A stretch of 64,000 bases of DNA from Sphingorhabdus sp. YGSMI21 (lineage in GTDB: Bacteria; Pseudomonadota; Alphaproteobacteria; Sphingomonadales; Sphingomonadaceae): the NCBI RefSeq assembly GCF_002776575.1, contig NZ_CP022548.1, forward strand, positions 3,487,001-3,551,000, given 5' to 3'. The translations under genes and the position numbers were made by a program. Below, piece by piece: positions 1 through 8,880 of this stretch; within the stretch, counting starts at the first letter, position 1, and the number at the start of each line of letters is the position of its first letter. The notes under the pieces were generated by a model. It ran no database searches. It was not told the DNA's origin and saw only the letters and a program-made list of their open reading frames with translations.

Positions 1-386
1 CTCTCCTCCGCCGCCTTCTGGCTGGTACCGGCAATCAGCTGCGGCATCACTACATTTTCCAGCGCGGTAAAGTCGGGCAGCAAATGGTGGAACTGATAGA
101 CGAAACCGAGCAGATCGCGCCGGATGCGCGTATGACCGCTGGCTGGCAATTGCGCCGTTTCCTCGCCGTTGAGCTTGATCGATCCTTCAAAACCGCCCTC
201 GAGCAATCCGACGGCCTGCAACAGGGTCGACTTGCCCGATCCGGAGGGACCGACCAGCGCGACGATTTCATTCGCATGGATATCCAGATTGACGCCGCGA
301 AGCACCTCGATCCTGACATCCCCCTGAATGAAGCTGCGCTTCACATCGCGCAATTCTACGGTTTTCTCGATTTTTCTGTCACTCAT
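1..386 (-). CDS. lolD: Lipoprotein-releasing ABC transporter ATP-binding protein LolD (3' end outside window)
   Basis: N-terminal 128 residues of the ATPase that powers extraction of outer-membrane lipoproteins from the inner membrane. A Walker A motif (GPSGSGKST) and a Q-loop region ([16 protein letters not shown]) are visible; the FHHLLP wording after the Q-loop is typical of LolD. The C-terminal half with Walker B lies beyond the left edge. The ATG at 386 overlaps the lolC stop by 8 bases, so the two genes are translationally coupled. The partial state is due only to the window edge. Confidence 0.93.
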   Translation of the reverse strand, partial: MSDRKIEKTVELRDVKRSFIQGDVRIEVLRGVNLDIHANEIVALVGPSGSGKSTLLQAVGLLEGGFEGSIKLNGEETAQLPASGHTRIRRDLLGFVYQFHHLLPDFTALENVVMPQLIAGTSQKAAEE

Positions 387-1629
387 AGCGAAGCACCTGG
401 ACCGGATCGGTACTGGCCGCCTTATAGGCGGGATAGAGTGTCGCCAAGAAACTGAACAGCAGCGCCAGCCCGGCGATACCCACGACCTCCATCGGATCGG
501 TTCGCGCCGGCAATTCGGTCAGGAAGCGGATAGACGGGTCCCAAAGATTCTGCCCGGTGATGATCTGGACGAAATTGATCACATTCTGGCGGAAATAGAT
601 GGCGATCAGGCCCAGGATGATCCCGGCGGCGATGCCGAGCGTCCCGATCGACGTGCCCACCGTCACGAAAATCCGCACCAGCGATGCGCGAGACGCCCCC
701 ATGGTGCGCAGAATCGCGATATCTCGGGTCTTGGCGCGCACGAGCATGATCAGCGACGACAATATGTTGAACACGGCCACCAGGATGATGATCGAGAGGA
801 TCACGAACATCACCACCCGCTCGACCTGCAGCGTCTCGAACAGCGAGGCATTCATCGTCTGCCAGTCGATGATCACTCCGCGGTCGGCCACCTTGGGTAT
901 CAGCGGCGCGATGATCTGGCCGACATTGTCCGCATCATTGGTCTTGATTTCGATCATCCCGATCTGGTCGCCGAGCAAGAGCAAAGTCTGCGCGTCCTCC
1001 ATCGGCATGATCACGAATGCCTTGTCATAATCATAGACACCGACTTCGAATATCGCGGCCACATCATAGGCGATTTCCCGCGGCACGGTTCCAAATGGGG
1101 TCGAGCGACCCTGAGGATTGATGATGGTGATCCGGCTCCCGACCTGCGCGCCCAGCGTGGTCGCCAGCCGGCTGCCGATACCAACCCGCCCCGACCCGGC
1201 TTCCAGGCGCGCCAGGTCGCCGGCCACGGTTTTTCCGTCGAGCGTCTCGTTGTTCAATATGTCCGGTACTTCCATCCCGCGCACCAGCACCGCTTCAACC
1301 CGTCCGTTGAAAGTGGTCAGCAGGGGCTGTTCGATCAGCGGTGATGCCGAGACGACACCTTCGGTCGCGCGGGTCTCCTCGAGCAGGTCTCGCCATCCGG
1401 GCAGACGCCCGCCATAGCCCTGGATCACGGCATGGCCGTTGAGGCCGACGATCTTGTCGAACAGCTCCGCGCGGAAGCCGTTCATGACGCTCATCACCAC
1501 GATCAGCGCGGCGACGCCGAGCATGACCGCAACCAGGCTGATACTGGCAACGAGGAAGATGAACCCCTCCCCCTTGCCCGGCAACAGATAGCGTTTTGCG
1601 ATGACCCATTCGTAACGGGATAGGAGCAT
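379..1629 (-). CDS. lolC: Lipoprotein-releasing ABC transporter permease, LolC/LolE family
   Basis: Inner-membrane subunit (416 aa) of the Lol lipoprotein-release transporter. It has one N-terminal membrane segment containing the family phrase [13 protein letters not shown], a large periplasmic domain, and three C-terminal membrane segments, one with the FtsX-type sequence [13 protein letters not shown]. Reading is open for 47 codons further upstream, but the ATG at 1629 ([15 protein letters not shown]) matches the usual family N-terminus and was chosen. Sphingomonads generally have one LolC/E-type permease, so the C versus E label is nominal. Confidence 0.93.
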   Translation of the reverse strand: MLLSRYEWVIAKRYLLPGKGEGFIFLVASISLVAVMLGVAALIVVMSVMNGFRAELFDKIVGLNGHAVIQGYGGRLPGWRDLLEETRATEGVVSASPLIEQPLLTTFNGRVEAVLVRGMEVPDILNNETLDGKTVAGDLARLEAGSGRVGIGSRLATTLGAQVGSRITIINPQGRSTPFGTVPREIAYDVAAIFEVGVYDYDKAFVIMPMEDAQTLLLLGDQIGMIEIKTNDADNVGQIIAPLIPKVADRGVIIDWQTMNASLFETLQVERVVMFVILSIIILVAVFNILSSLIMLVRAKTRDIAILRTMGASRASLVRIFVTVGTSIGTLGIAAGIILGLIAIYFRQNVINFVQIITGQNLWDPSIRFLTELPARTDPMEVVGIAGLALLFSFLATLYPAYKAASTDPVQVLRYE

Positions 1630-1769
1630 GACGTGCGAAAACTTCCTTGGATCAGGTTTCCCTGCCTTTACGGTCGCAGGTCGGGGCAAGCAAGTGGCAT
1701 GGTGGTAAATATGCTGTTGCCGATATGACACAAGCGGAGACCAATCTTGCGAAACCCCCAATTTTACCA

Positions 1770-1785
1770 TGACAAATTTATGTCA
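1770..1785. promoter_or_regulatory. Perfect dyad TGACA-N6-TGTCA upstream of lolC
   Basis: Five-base inverted repeat with a 6-base spacer (TGACA AATTTA TGTCA), 141 bases upstream of the lolC ATG. The geometry (5-6-5) resembles sites for CRP/FNR-type or other dimeric regulators, but the half-sites are not the CRP consensus. Seen directly; function is inference only. Confidence 0.3.
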
Positions 1786-1929
1786 GTCGATCAGAGATGA
1801 TTACAGAATCAAACATCTCGATTAACGGGTCATGGTTCAGGGATCCCTTCCGGTTCCGCCAAATGTTGGGGGACAAGCGGCGTTGAATAGGACGGGAAAA
1901 CAGGGGACGGATTAATTCGTCACCATTTT

Positions 1930-1964
1930 CGCCCGGGTGCTTATCGGCATCCGGGCGTTTTTTT
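1930..1964 (+). terminator. Strong rho-independent terminator with no gene upstream on its strand
   Basis: Stem CGCCCGG (1930-1936) pairs with CCGGGCG (1951-1957), extended by four further pairs around a TTATCG loop, and is followed by seven T (1958-1964). It points rightward, yet no plus-strand coding region lies between the window start and this site, and lolC reads the other way. It therefore either ends an unannotated small RNA starting somewhere in 1790-1930, or insulates the heat-shock gene from stray transcription. Confidence 0.75.
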
Positions 1965-2010
1965 GCGCTGAAAAATTTTCAAGCCATTGGTATCTCTGGC
2001 TTTTCTTCCT

Positions 2011-2038
2011 CTTGAAATCCGCAAAGTTGATCATATCT
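2011..2038 (+). promoter_or_regulatory. Sigma-32 (RpoH)-type heat-shock promoter for hsp20
   Basis: CTTGAAA (2011-2017) exactly matches the RpoH -35 element. After a 14-base spacer comes CATATCT (2032-2038), a good match to the CCCATNT-type -10. The predicted start point near 2045 falls just before the first hairpin of the thermometer leader. Motif match is seen in sequence; use by RpoH is inferred from the downstream gene. Confidence 0.7.
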
Positions 2039-2045
2039 TTAGTCA

Positions 2046-2135
2046 TGTGGAACGCCATTCGGGTTCCACAACAACGAAAGGGATGCCGCATATGCGGGTC
2101 CGGATTTACATTGCTCAATCGCAGAGGATATAGAT
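2046..2135 (+). promoter_or_regulatory. ROSE-type RNA thermometer in the hsp20 5' leader
   Basis: The leader can fold into successive hairpins: TGTGGAAC (2046-2053) with GTTCCACA (2063-2070); CCGCA (2086-2090) with TGCGG (2093-2097), extendable by GGA (2081-2083) with TCC (2099-2101); and a 3' hairpin in which TTGCTC (2111-2116) faces the Shine-Dalgarno GAGGAT (2124-2129). The last pairing leaves the G opposite G mismatch next to the U(U/C)GCU anti-SD that defines ROSE elements in alphaproteobacterial hsp20-class genes. Pairings are visible; temperature response is inferred from the family. Confidence 0.8.
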
Positions 2136-2615
2136 ATGAATCGTTTTGACTTTACCCCCTATCGCCGCTCGACCGTAGGTTTTGACCGGCTGTTCGACCT
2201 TCTTGAAAATAATGCCCGCGCGCAGCAATCCGAGAATTACCCGCCGTTCAACATCGAACGCAGCGGTGAAGATCATTACCGGATCACGCTGGCGGTCGCC
2301 GGTTTCAAGGATGACGAAATCGAAATTACCGCCCAGCAGAATTTGCTGCTCGTCGCCGGCAACAAGAAGACCGACGACCATGAAGGCAAGCAGTTCCTGC
2401 ACATGGGAATAGCCAACCGCAACTTCGAACGGCGTTTCGAACTCGCCGATTTCGTCCGCGTGGAAAATGCCGCGCTGGCCGACGGCCTGCTTGAAATCGA
2501 CCTTGTTCGGGAAATCCCCGAAGCAATGCGGCCGCAAACGATCGCGATCAACAAGGGCGACAATGTCACCAAGATAGCGGACAAGCGGAAGAAGAAAGAA
2601 GACAAAGCCGCCTAA
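2136..2615 (+). CDS. Small heat-shock protein, Hsp20/alpha-crystallin family (IbpA-like)
   Basis: Cytoplasmic ATP-independent holdase of 159 aa that binds unfolding proteins. The alpha-crystallin domain spans roughly residues 30-125 (PPFNIERSGEDHYRITLAVA, then FERRFELADFVRVENAALADG and LEIDLVREIPE). The C-terminal IxI-like element is PQTIAI, followed by a lysine-rich tail. The SD (AGAGGA, 7 bases before the ATG) lies inside the thermometer hairpin. A terminator follows 25 bases after the stop, so the gene is monocistronic, under an apparent RpoH promoter plus ROSE control. Confidence 0.95.
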   Translation: MNRFDFTPYRRSTVGFDRLFDLLENNARAQQSENYPPFNIERSGEDHYRITLAVAGFKDDEIEITAQQNLLLVAGNKKTDDHEGKQFLHMGIANRNFERRFELADFVRVENAALADGLLEIDLVREIPEAMRPQTIAINKGDNVTKIADKRKKKEDKAA

Positions 2616-2640
2616 GCAGCAGACCAACGCAAATTTCAGG

Positions 2641-2670
2641 GGCAGCCGGAGCGATCTGGCTGCCTTTTTA
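2641..2670 (+). terminator. Rho-independent terminator of hsp20
   Basis: GGCAGCC (2641-2647) pairs with GGCTGCC (2658-2664), followed by five T. It lies 25 bases after the hsp20 stop. Confidence 0.85.
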
Positions 2671-2703
2671 TTTGGCGGCCTTACAATGGCGGTGGAATGA
2701 AAT

Positions 2704-2733
2704 GGGGCAGCCGGATGAGGATCCGACTGCCCC
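2704..2733 (-). terminator. Candidate terminator of the CRP-like gene
   Basis: A 13-base stem with one mismatch (2704-2716 with 2721-2733, loop GAGG), 63 bases beyond the stop of the minus-strand regulator gene. On the minus strand it is followed by ATTTCATT, only a weak U tract, so rho-independent function is uncertain. Confidence 0.5.
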
Positions 2734-2795
2734 TGACACCCGCTTGGTGTCACTCTTGACGATAATTAGCCCGGGTCGCAAAAGGCCAATTTTCG

Positions 2796-3482
2796 TCAAG
2801 AATCTGCTTCGGCAATATGGGAAAGCATGGCGTGGTCCAATATCCGGACCTTTCCGCTTTCCACTGCCACAATCTCGCTTTCCGACCATGAGGACAGTTG
2901 CCGATTGATATGTTCGCGCGACATGCCGGCAAAATTGCCGAGTTCGCTTTGACTCAGGTCCAGCTTCAGACGCCCCTCGTCTGCGCCGACCACCGATAAT
3001 CTCAACAGATAGCGCGCCAGTCGCGGTCCCGATGTATAGGCCCGATCGCCTTCGATCATGCTGTTGGCCATCCGGATGCGCTTGGCCATGACCTTTAGCA
3101 AGCGCAAAGCCATATTCTTGTGCTTTGCCAGAATGTCTTCAAACGCTTCCCGCGTTATCGAGAGTGCTGATGTCGGCTCGATGGCAGTCACGCTGGCTGT
3201 CCGCTCGCCGCCGTCCAGCAGCGCGATTTCACCCAGAACCTGTCCGGCTTCCGCATAGTCTAGAACAACTTCATAACCATTGCTGGCGATCATGCTGGTG
3301 CGCGCATTGCCTGACAATAATATCAGCAGCGAGTTTCCAGGATCACCTTGCATGATCAGTTCGTCCCCTTTTTTATATTGCATGAAATGCCCGCGCAATA
3401 TCAAGTCTGCCAGTTCAGCGTCGTCGCAGTCGGCAAACAGGCTGTGCTCAGCCAAAATATCTGCCAGTTCTTCGACTTTCAC
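2796..3482 (-). CDS. CRP/FNR-family transcription regulator with CRP-type recognition helix
   Basis: 228 aa. An N-terminal cyclic-nucleotide-binding beta-roll (about 10-130) contains the phosphate-cassette sequence GEIALLDGGERTASV, keeping the Arg-Thr-Ala that contacts cyclic nucleotide phosphate in CRP. A winged HTH follows (about 165-220). Its recognition helix reads MSREHINRQL: Arg, Glu and Arg occupy the positions that read TGTGA in E. coli CRP. There is no FNR-type cysteine cluster at the N-terminus. A perfect TGTGA-N6-TCACA site lies 60 bases upstream of its start codon, which suggests autoregulation. cAMP as ligand is inferred. Confidence 0.88.
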   Translation of the reverse strand: MKVEELADILAEHSLFADCDDAELADLILRGHFMQYKKGDELIMQGDPGNSLLILLSGNARTSMIASNGYEVVLDYAEAGQVLGEIALLDGGERTASVTAIEPTSALSITREAFEDILAKHKNMALRLLKVMAKRIRMANSMIEGDRAYTSGPRLARYLLRLSVVGADEGRLKLDLSQSELGNFAGMSREHINRQLSSWSESEIVAVESGKVRILDHAMLSHIAEADS

Positions 3483-3542
3483 TGCACCCGTCCTCCGGCC
3501 TTCTATCGAAGCTTTTCAACTAGCTTCCGTTCGCCGTATGCG

Positions 3543-3558
3543 TGTGACAATAGTCACA
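3543..3558. promoter_or_regulatory. Perfect CRP-type operator TGTGA-N6-TCACA
   Basis: TGTGACAATAGTCACA, a complete 5-6-5 palindrome matching the CRP consensus, sits 60-76 bases before the ATG of the CRP-like gene and 285 bases from the pyrG stop. The gene it precedes has the matching recognition-helix residues. Confidence 0.75.
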
Positions 3559-3626
3559 TCCTGTAAAATATATTGGACAGATTCGACATGTAGCGAATTC
3601 TGGCCAGAACAACTCGGTTTTCGTGC

Positions 3627-5258
3627 CTAGACAAGCCTGCTTTGTTGCAGGGCCGCGGCTATGAAAGAAGCAAAAAGCGGGTGCGGGTCAAAAGGCTTGC
3701 TCTTGAGTTCCGGATGGAACTGGACGCCGACGAACCAGATGTGATCCGGCCGTTCAACGGTTTCGGGAAGCTCGCCGTCAGGTGACATGCCCGAGAACAT
3801 CAGGCCGGTTTTCTCCAGCCGCTCGACATAGCCCTTGTTCACCTCATAGCGATGGCGATGGCGTTCGCTGATTTCGCGGCTGCCATAAATCTCGCTGATC
3901 TTCGAACCCTGCTGCAGCACCGCATCATAGGCGCCCAGCCGCATCGTACCGCCCAGGTCGCCGCCGGCCTCGCGCTTCTGCAGACCTTCTTCGGTCATCC
4001 ATTCGGTGATCAGGCCGACAACCGGCTCATCGGTTTCACCAAATTCGGTCGTCGACGCGCCCTCGATGCCGGCCATATTGCGGGCCGCTTCGACACAGGC
4101 CATTTGCATGCCCAGACAGATGCCGAAAAACGGAATATCATTTTCGCGGGCGAATTTGACCGAGCCGATCTTGCCCTCGCTGCCACGCTCGCCGAAACCG
4201 CCGGGCACCAGAATCGCGTGCAGCGGCTCCAGTTTAGCGGCCAGATCCTCTTCATTCTCGAACAGTTCCGCATCGAGCCAGCGGACCTGTACCTTGACAC
4301 GGTTGGCAAGACCGCCGTGAAACAGCGCTTCCTGCAGCGACTTGTAAGCATCCTGCAGACCGACATATTTGCCGACCACGCCGACGATGACTTCGCCTTC
4401 CGGATGTTCGATCCGTTCCATGACATCATACCAGCGGGACAGGTCGGGCTCGGGAGCATCATCGATCGAAAAGGCGCGCAGTACCTCCCGATCCAGGCCT
4501 TCCTGATGATATTGGAGCGGCACATTATAGATATTGCTCGCGTCCAGCGCCGGGATCACCGATTCCTTGCGGACGTTGCAGAACTGGGCGATCTTGGCCC
4601 GTTCGGTATCGGGTAGCGGATGTTCGCAGCGGCAGAGCAATATGTCCGGCTGGATGCCCAGCGAGGTCAATTCCCTGACGCTGTGCTGGGTCGGTTTTGT
4701 TTTCAGCTCGCCAGCAGCGGCAATATAGGGGACCAGCGTGACATGCACGGAAATCGCATTGTCCCGACCGACCTTGTTGCGCAGCTGCCGAATCGCTTCG
4801 ATGAAAGGCAGGCTCTCGATATCGCCAACCGTTCCGCCAATTTCGCAGAGAACGAAATCAATGCCGTCCAGCTTGTCTTCGGCAAAAGCCTGGATCGCGT
4901 CGGTAACGTGCGGAATAACCTGCACCGTGGCACCGAGATAGTCGCCGCGGCGCTCCTTGGTGATGATCGACTGATAGATTCGGCCAGAGGTGACATTGTC
5001 CGATTGCAGCGACGGAACGCCGGTGAAGCGCTCGTAATGGCCAAGATCGAGATCCGTCTCCGCACCATCGTCGGTGACATAGACTTCGCCGTGCTGATAG
5101 GGCGACATCGTGCCCGGATCAACGTTGAGATAGGGGTCAAGTTTCCGGATTCGCACGGAATATCCGCGAGCCTGCAACAGAGCACCGAGGCTCGCCGCCA
5201 TCAGACCTTTGCCAAGAGAGGAAACCACACCGCCGGTAATGAAAATATATCGCGCCAT
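3627..5258 (-). CDS. pyrG: CTP synthase (glutamine-hydrolysing)
   Basis: 543 aa, full length. Converts UTP, ATP and glutamine to CTP in the cytoplasm. The N-terminal synthetase domain starts with [19 protein letters not shown] (P-loop) and contains the GGTVGDIES motif. The C-terminal class I glutamine amidotransferase domain has the nucleophile elbow FFGICLGMQ and a late FHPE triad segment. It lies downstream of secG on the same strand after a 179-base gap, so a separate promoter is likely. Confidence 0.98.
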   Translation of the reverse strand: MARYIFITGGVVSSLGKGLMAASLGALLQARGYSVRIRKLDPYLNVDPGTMSPYQHGEVYVTDDGAETDLDLGHYERFTGVPSLQSDNVTSGRIYQSIITKERRGDYLGATVQVIPHVTDAIQAFAEDKLDGIDFVLCEIGGTVGDIESLPFIEAIRQLRNKVGRDNAISVHVTLVPYIAAAGELKTKPTQHSVRELTSLGIQPDILLCRCEHPLPDTERAKIAQFCNVRKESVIPALDASNIYNVPLQYHQEGLDREVLRAFSIDDAPEPDLSRWYDVMERIEHPEGEVIVGVVGKYVGLQDAYKSLQEALFHGGLANRVKVQVRWLDAELFENEEDLAAKLEPLHAILVPGGFGERGSEGKIGSVKFARENDIPFFGICLGMQMACVEAARNMAGIEGASTTEFGETDEPVVGLITEWMTEEGLQKREAGGDLGGTMRLGAYDAVLQQGSKISEIYGSREISERHRHRYEVNKGYVERLEKTGLMFSGMSPDGELPETVERPDHIWFVGVQFHPELKSKPFDPHPLFASFIAAALQQSRLV

Positions 5259-5437
5259 GGGAGGAGAGGCTTAAGGCGTAAATGGCACATATGGCAATCC
5301 CGCGAATCCGGAAAAGCGAAATAAATATTATTTGGAGGCGGTCATTGTCCGCTCAACAAGCAGCGGACGACTCAGCGCGCACGGACGCTGGTCGGGCTGT
5401 TGCGGGGATCGGGGACGGACGAAGGTGTCCGAAAGGC

Positions 5438-5833
5438 TTACTGGTCGAGTGGAATGGAACCGTTCGAGCCGGTCGCCGGCGCTTCTTCCTCTGCTGCTGC
5501 AGCGGCCGCGGCGGCCAGCGGATCATCGCCGACCAGTGGCACATCGTCAGCCGGAGCGGAGACCGGTGCCGTATCGCGTTGCAGGCTCTGGTCGATCGTT
5601 TCGACCTTGCCTTCCGCAGCGGCCAGAACCGCCAGCGTGATCGACAGGGCAACAAACAGGACCGCCAGAATCGATGTCGTCCGGGTGAGCAAATCCGCCG
5701 CACCGCGCGCCGACATCATGCCGGACGGCGAGCCGCCGACACCCAGTCCACCGCCTTCGGATTTCTGCATCAATATGACACCCACCAGCATGGCGGCGAC
5801 AATGGCTTGAAGGACGGTGAGAAAAAGAAACAT
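5438..5833 (-). CDS. secG: Preprotein translocase subunit SecG
   Basis: 131 aa inner-membrane subunit of SecYEG. Two membrane segments (about 2-21 and 53-75) flank the conserved cytoplasmic loop LMQKSEGGGLGVGG. The C-terminus is extended by about 50 residues rich in Ala, Asp and Pro, longer than in E. coli SecG but common in sphingomonads. It follows tpiA on the same strand, and the order tpiA-secG-pyrG is a familiar one. Confidence 0.96.
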   Translation of the reverse strand: MFLFLTVLQAIVAAMLVGVILMQKSEGGGLGVGGSPSGMMSARGAADLLTRTTSILAVLFVALSITLAVLAAAEGKVETIDQSLQRDTAPVSAPADDVPLVGDDPLAAAAAAAAEEEAPATGSNGSIPLDQ

Positions 5834-5936
5834 GGATTTTCCGAACTAAATATAGCGAGCATGCGCTCCGACGTGCAGCGCACATAGCGATTGCCCCGTC
5901 GGAGTTCAAGCGATGATGCACTTCACTTATACGGGT

Positions 5937-5967
5937 GGTCTTGTCTGCCTTCTGACCAGACAAGACC
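5937..5967 (-). terminator. Eleven-base-pair hairpin between tpiA and secG
   Basis: GGTCTTGTCTG (5937-5947) and CAGACAAGACC (5957-5967) are perfect inverted repeats with a 9-base loop, about 60 bases past the tpiA stop. There is no T run on either side, so this could be a processing or attenuation hairpin rather than a true terminator. Confidence 0.4.
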
Positions 5968-6029
5968 GGGATCCCGGGTCGCCGGTCAAAATAGGCCCCG
6001 CACGAGCAATCGAATTTCAGGCAGCCCGT

Positions 6030-6776
6030 TCAGGCCGCAGCGGCCGCCTCGATAATCGGTCCGAATTTCGCTGCCGTCAGGCTGGCGCCACCGACCAGTC
6101 CGCCATCGACATTGGGTACTGCCAGCAATTCCGCTGCATTGCTGCCATTCATCGAACCGCCGTAGAGAATACGCACATCGTCGCTGCCCTGCCCCATCAA
6201 TTCTCCAAGCTTCGCGCGGATTGCGGCGTGCATTTCCTCGACATCGCTGGCGGCGGGGACGCGGCCGGTGCCGATTGCCCATACCGGTTCATAGGCGATC
6301 GTCAGCCAGTCGGCGCTGGCCCCGGCGGGAAAGGATCGGGCGAGCTGGATGGTGACGATTTCAATCGCCTGGCCGGCATCGCGTTCCTCTTCGGTCTCGC
6401 CGACGCAGATAATCGCTCCCATGTCGGCCGCATGGACAGCTTCGGCCTTGGCTTTCACCTCGGCATCGCCCTCCTGCTGGTCCGCGCGGCGCTCGCTGTG
6501 GCCGAGAATCGAATAGGTTGCGCCCGCTTCCTTGAGCATTGCGGCGGACAGGCATCCGGTGTGTGCGCCGCTTTCGGCAAAATGACAATCCTGCGCACCG
6601 ATGGCGAAGCCGGGATTGGCCTCGGCCGCTGCGGCGATCAGTGTGGCAGGAGGGCAGATTCCGACATCGGCGCCTTCATTATTGGCGGCAATCGCGGCGA
6701 TCGCCGCTATATCCGAAAGCTGCGCGCGCAGCCCGTTCATTTTCCAGTTGCCGACAATATATTTGCGGTTTGCCAT
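6030..6776 (-). CDS. tpiA: Triose-phosphate isomerase
   Basis: 248 aa TIM-barrel glycolytic enzyme interconverting dihydroxyacetone phosphate and glyceraldehyde 3-phosphate. Visible catalytic elements are the N-terminal GNWKMNG (Lys), LGHSERR (His) and AYEPVWAIGTG (Glu and loop 6). The phosphate-binding phrases LYGGSMNGSN and DGGLVGGASL are near the C-terminus. Normal length. Divergent from ppiD, with 153 bases between the start codons. Confidence 0.98.
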   Translation of the reverse strand: MANRKYIVGNWKMNGLRAQLSDIAAIAAIAANNEGADVGICPPATLIAAAAEANPGFAIGAQDCHFAESGAHTGCLSAAMLKEAGATYSILGHSERRADQQEGDAEVKAKAEAVHAADMGAIICVGETEEERDAGQAIEIVTIQLARSFPAGASADWLTIAYEPVWAIGTGRVPAASDVEEMHAAIRAKLGELMGQGSDDVRILYGGSMNGSNAAELLAVPNVDGGLVGGASLTAAKFGPIIEAAAAA

Positions 6777-6929
6777 GATGCCCTCAGCCTTTTCCGTTTT
6801 TCCAATCTGCGCCCGCTAACAAATATCGTCCCGCTTGCCAATTTCCTTCCGCAGTCTTTTGCTTGAACCACAAAGCCAAGCCGCCTAAAGCAAGCCCAAA
6901 TCCACCTCGCGCAATGGAACATTTCCTTC

Positions 6930-8873
6930 ATGATCAGTTTTTTCCGCCGTATTTTTTCCTCGAAACTGGGCCTTTTTCTGACCTTCTGTTTCGTCGGTTT
7001 GATCGCCATTGCCTTTGCCACGGCCGACGTGTCGAGCAGCGGCACTTTCGGCGGAGTGACCGGATCGGGTACGGCTGCCAAGATTGGCGACAGCAAATTG
7101 ACCAGCGCGGAGCTCAACCAGTCGGTCAACAACGCTTTTCGCGGTGAACAGCGTCAGAATACCGGGCTGGATCTCAAGACCTTCATCAATGGCGGCGGCT
7201 TTGACGAGGTTCTCGAACAGCTGATCAACAGTTTCGCCATTGCCGACTTCGGTGCCAAATACGGCATGGCCGCCGGCAAGCGGCTGGTCGACGGGGAAAT
7301 TGCCAGTATCCCGACTTTCCAGGGCGCCGATGGCCAGTTCAGCGAAGAAAATTTCCGTCGCGCGCTACAGCAGCAGGGCATCAACGAGACGCAGCTGCGC
7401 GACAACTTCACTCGCAATCTGATGGCCAACCAGCTGGTGACGGCCGCCGGTTTCGGAGCGGCCGTGCCGGAGAAACTGGTCACGCCTTATGCCTCTCTGC
7501 TGCTGGAATCGCGGGAGGGGCAGATTGCAACCGTACCTTCGGTCGCTTTCATCGATGACATCAAACCGGCAAAAGCCGCTATCGAAGCCTTTTATGCCAA
7601 GAATGCCTCACGCTATACGATCCCCGAACGGCGGACGATCCGTTATGCGCTGTTCGAAAAATCGCGCTTCAATGACAAGATCAAGCCCAGCGAAAAGGAA
7701 ATTGCCGGCTATTACAAGCTGAACAATACCCGCTATTCGGCTAGCGAGACCCGCAATTTCAACCAGGTCATCCTGCCGACCGAGGCCGCCGCCAAGGCGC
7801 TGGCCGACAAGATCAAGGCCGGCACCTCGATCGACCAGGCGGCCCAGTCGGTCGGGTTATCGGCTTCTGCCGTGGGACCGGTCAACAAGGCCGACTTTGC
7901 CAACAGCGCATCGCAAGCCGTGGCCAATGCCGCCTTTTCCGCCCGTTCGGGCGCGATAGCCGGACCGGCGCAAAGCGCGCTCGGCTGGCACATCGTCAAG
8001 GTCCAGGACGTCAAGCAGATCCCGGCCCGTTCGCTGGAACAGGTCCGCGCAGAGATTGTCGCCGAACTGACCCGCGAAAAGATCGAGGAAGCGATCGCCG
8101 AGCTGACTGTCCGTCTGGAAGACGAATTTGCCGATGGCGCGACGCTGGGTGACATCGCCAAGGCCGAAGAGCTAAAAATCGAGTCCACCCCTCCGCTTCT
8201 CGCCAATGGCCAGAACCCCAATGACCGGAATTACAAACCCATCCCCGAAATGCAGCGGATATTGCCGATTGCCTTTGCAGTGGATGAGGATAGCGATCCG
8301 CAGATCGTCGAGATCGTTCCCGGCGAGAAATATGCCGCGATCGATGTCTCGGAAATCACCGAATCCGCGCCGCCACCGCTGGCGCAGATCGAGCAGCTGG
8401 TGACCCGCGACTATATGCTGGACCAAGGATCGAAAAAGGCAAAAACGGTCGCCGACAAGATCGCCAAGGCGGTCAGCAGCGGGACGCCTCTGTCCAAGGC
8501 TGTTGCCGATGCCGGGGTAAAATTGCCCAATGTCCAGAAGATCAGCGCCACCCGGGCCGAACTCGCGCGGCAGAGCCAGCAGGGACAGGTCCCCGCGCCG
8601 CTCAGCCTGATGTTCAGCATGGCGCAGGGCACTGCCAAATCCCTGGCCGCACCGCGCGACCAGGGATGGTATGTGGTCGTGCTCGACAAGCTCAATCGCG
8701 GCGATGCGTCGAAGCGGGAAGATTTGCTGAACGCGACAAAGACCCAGTTCAAACAGGTATTCGGCACCGAATATACATCGCAGTTCATCAACGCGATGAA
8801 GGCGGATGTCGGCGTCGAGCGCAACGAGGATACGCTGACCGCGCTGAAACAACAGCTGCTCGGCGGGAACTGA
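6930..8873 (+). CDS. ppiD: PpiD-like periplasmic peptidyl-prolyl isomerase/chaperone
   Basis: 647 aa membrane-anchored folding factor. A short cytoplasmic N-terminus precedes one membrane segment (about 12-32, LGLFLTFCFVGLIAIAFA). A SurA-N-like chaperone region (about 50-200) contains the phrase QFSEENFRRALQQQGINE. A parvulin-type domain (about 235-370) ends with SALGWHIVKVQDV. This matches the PpiD architecture of one TM and divergent parvulin repeats. It is followed after 7 bases by trpE, an arrangement usual in sphingomonads. Catalytic isomerase activity is not assured, since PpiD parvulin domains are often inactive. Confidence 0.9.
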   Translation: MISFFRRIFSSKLGLFLTFCFVGLIAIAFATADVSSSGTFGGVTGSGTAAKIGDSKLTSAELNQSVNNAFRGEQRQNTGLDLKTFINGGGFDEVLEQLINSFAIADFGAKYGMAAGKRLVDGEIASIPTFQGADGQFSEENFRRALQQQGINETQLRDNFTRNLMANQLVTAAGFGAAVPEKLVTPYASLLLESREGQIATVPSVAFIDDIKPAKAAIEAFYAKNASRYTIPERRTIRYALFEKSRFNDKIKPSEKEIAGYYKLNNTRYSASETRNFNQVILPTEAAAKALADKIKAGTSIDQAAQSVGLSASAVGPVNKADFANSASQAVANAAFSARSGAIAGPAQSALGWHIVKVQDVKQIPARSLEQVRAEIVAELTREKIEEAIAELTVRLEDEFADGATLGDIAKAEELKIESTPPLLANGQNPNDRNYKPIPEMQRILPIAFAVDEDSDPQIVEIVPGEKYAAIDVSEITESAPPPLAQIEQLVTRDYMLDQGSKKAKTVADKIAKAVSSGTPLSKAVADAGVKLPNVQKISATRAELARQSQQGQVPAPLSLMFSMAQGTAKSLAAPRDQGWYVVVLDKLNRGDASKREDLLNATKTQFKQVFGTEYTSQFINAMKADVGVERNEDTLTALKQQLLGGN

Positions 8874-8880
8874 TCCCAAT

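Noticed and set aside
328..1344. 338-residue plus-strand open frame antisense to lolC
   Set aside because: Low-complexity His/Arg/Asp translation opposite a clear permease.
1830..1862. tRNA-like 3' end (GGTTC ... CCGGTTCCGCCA)
   Set aside because: The five-base T stem does not pair and no acceptor 5' half or anticodon arm could be laid out.
5349..5370. 7-bp hairpin GTCCGCT/AGCGGAC between secG and pyrG
   Set aside because: No T run on either strand; too weak to call a terminator.
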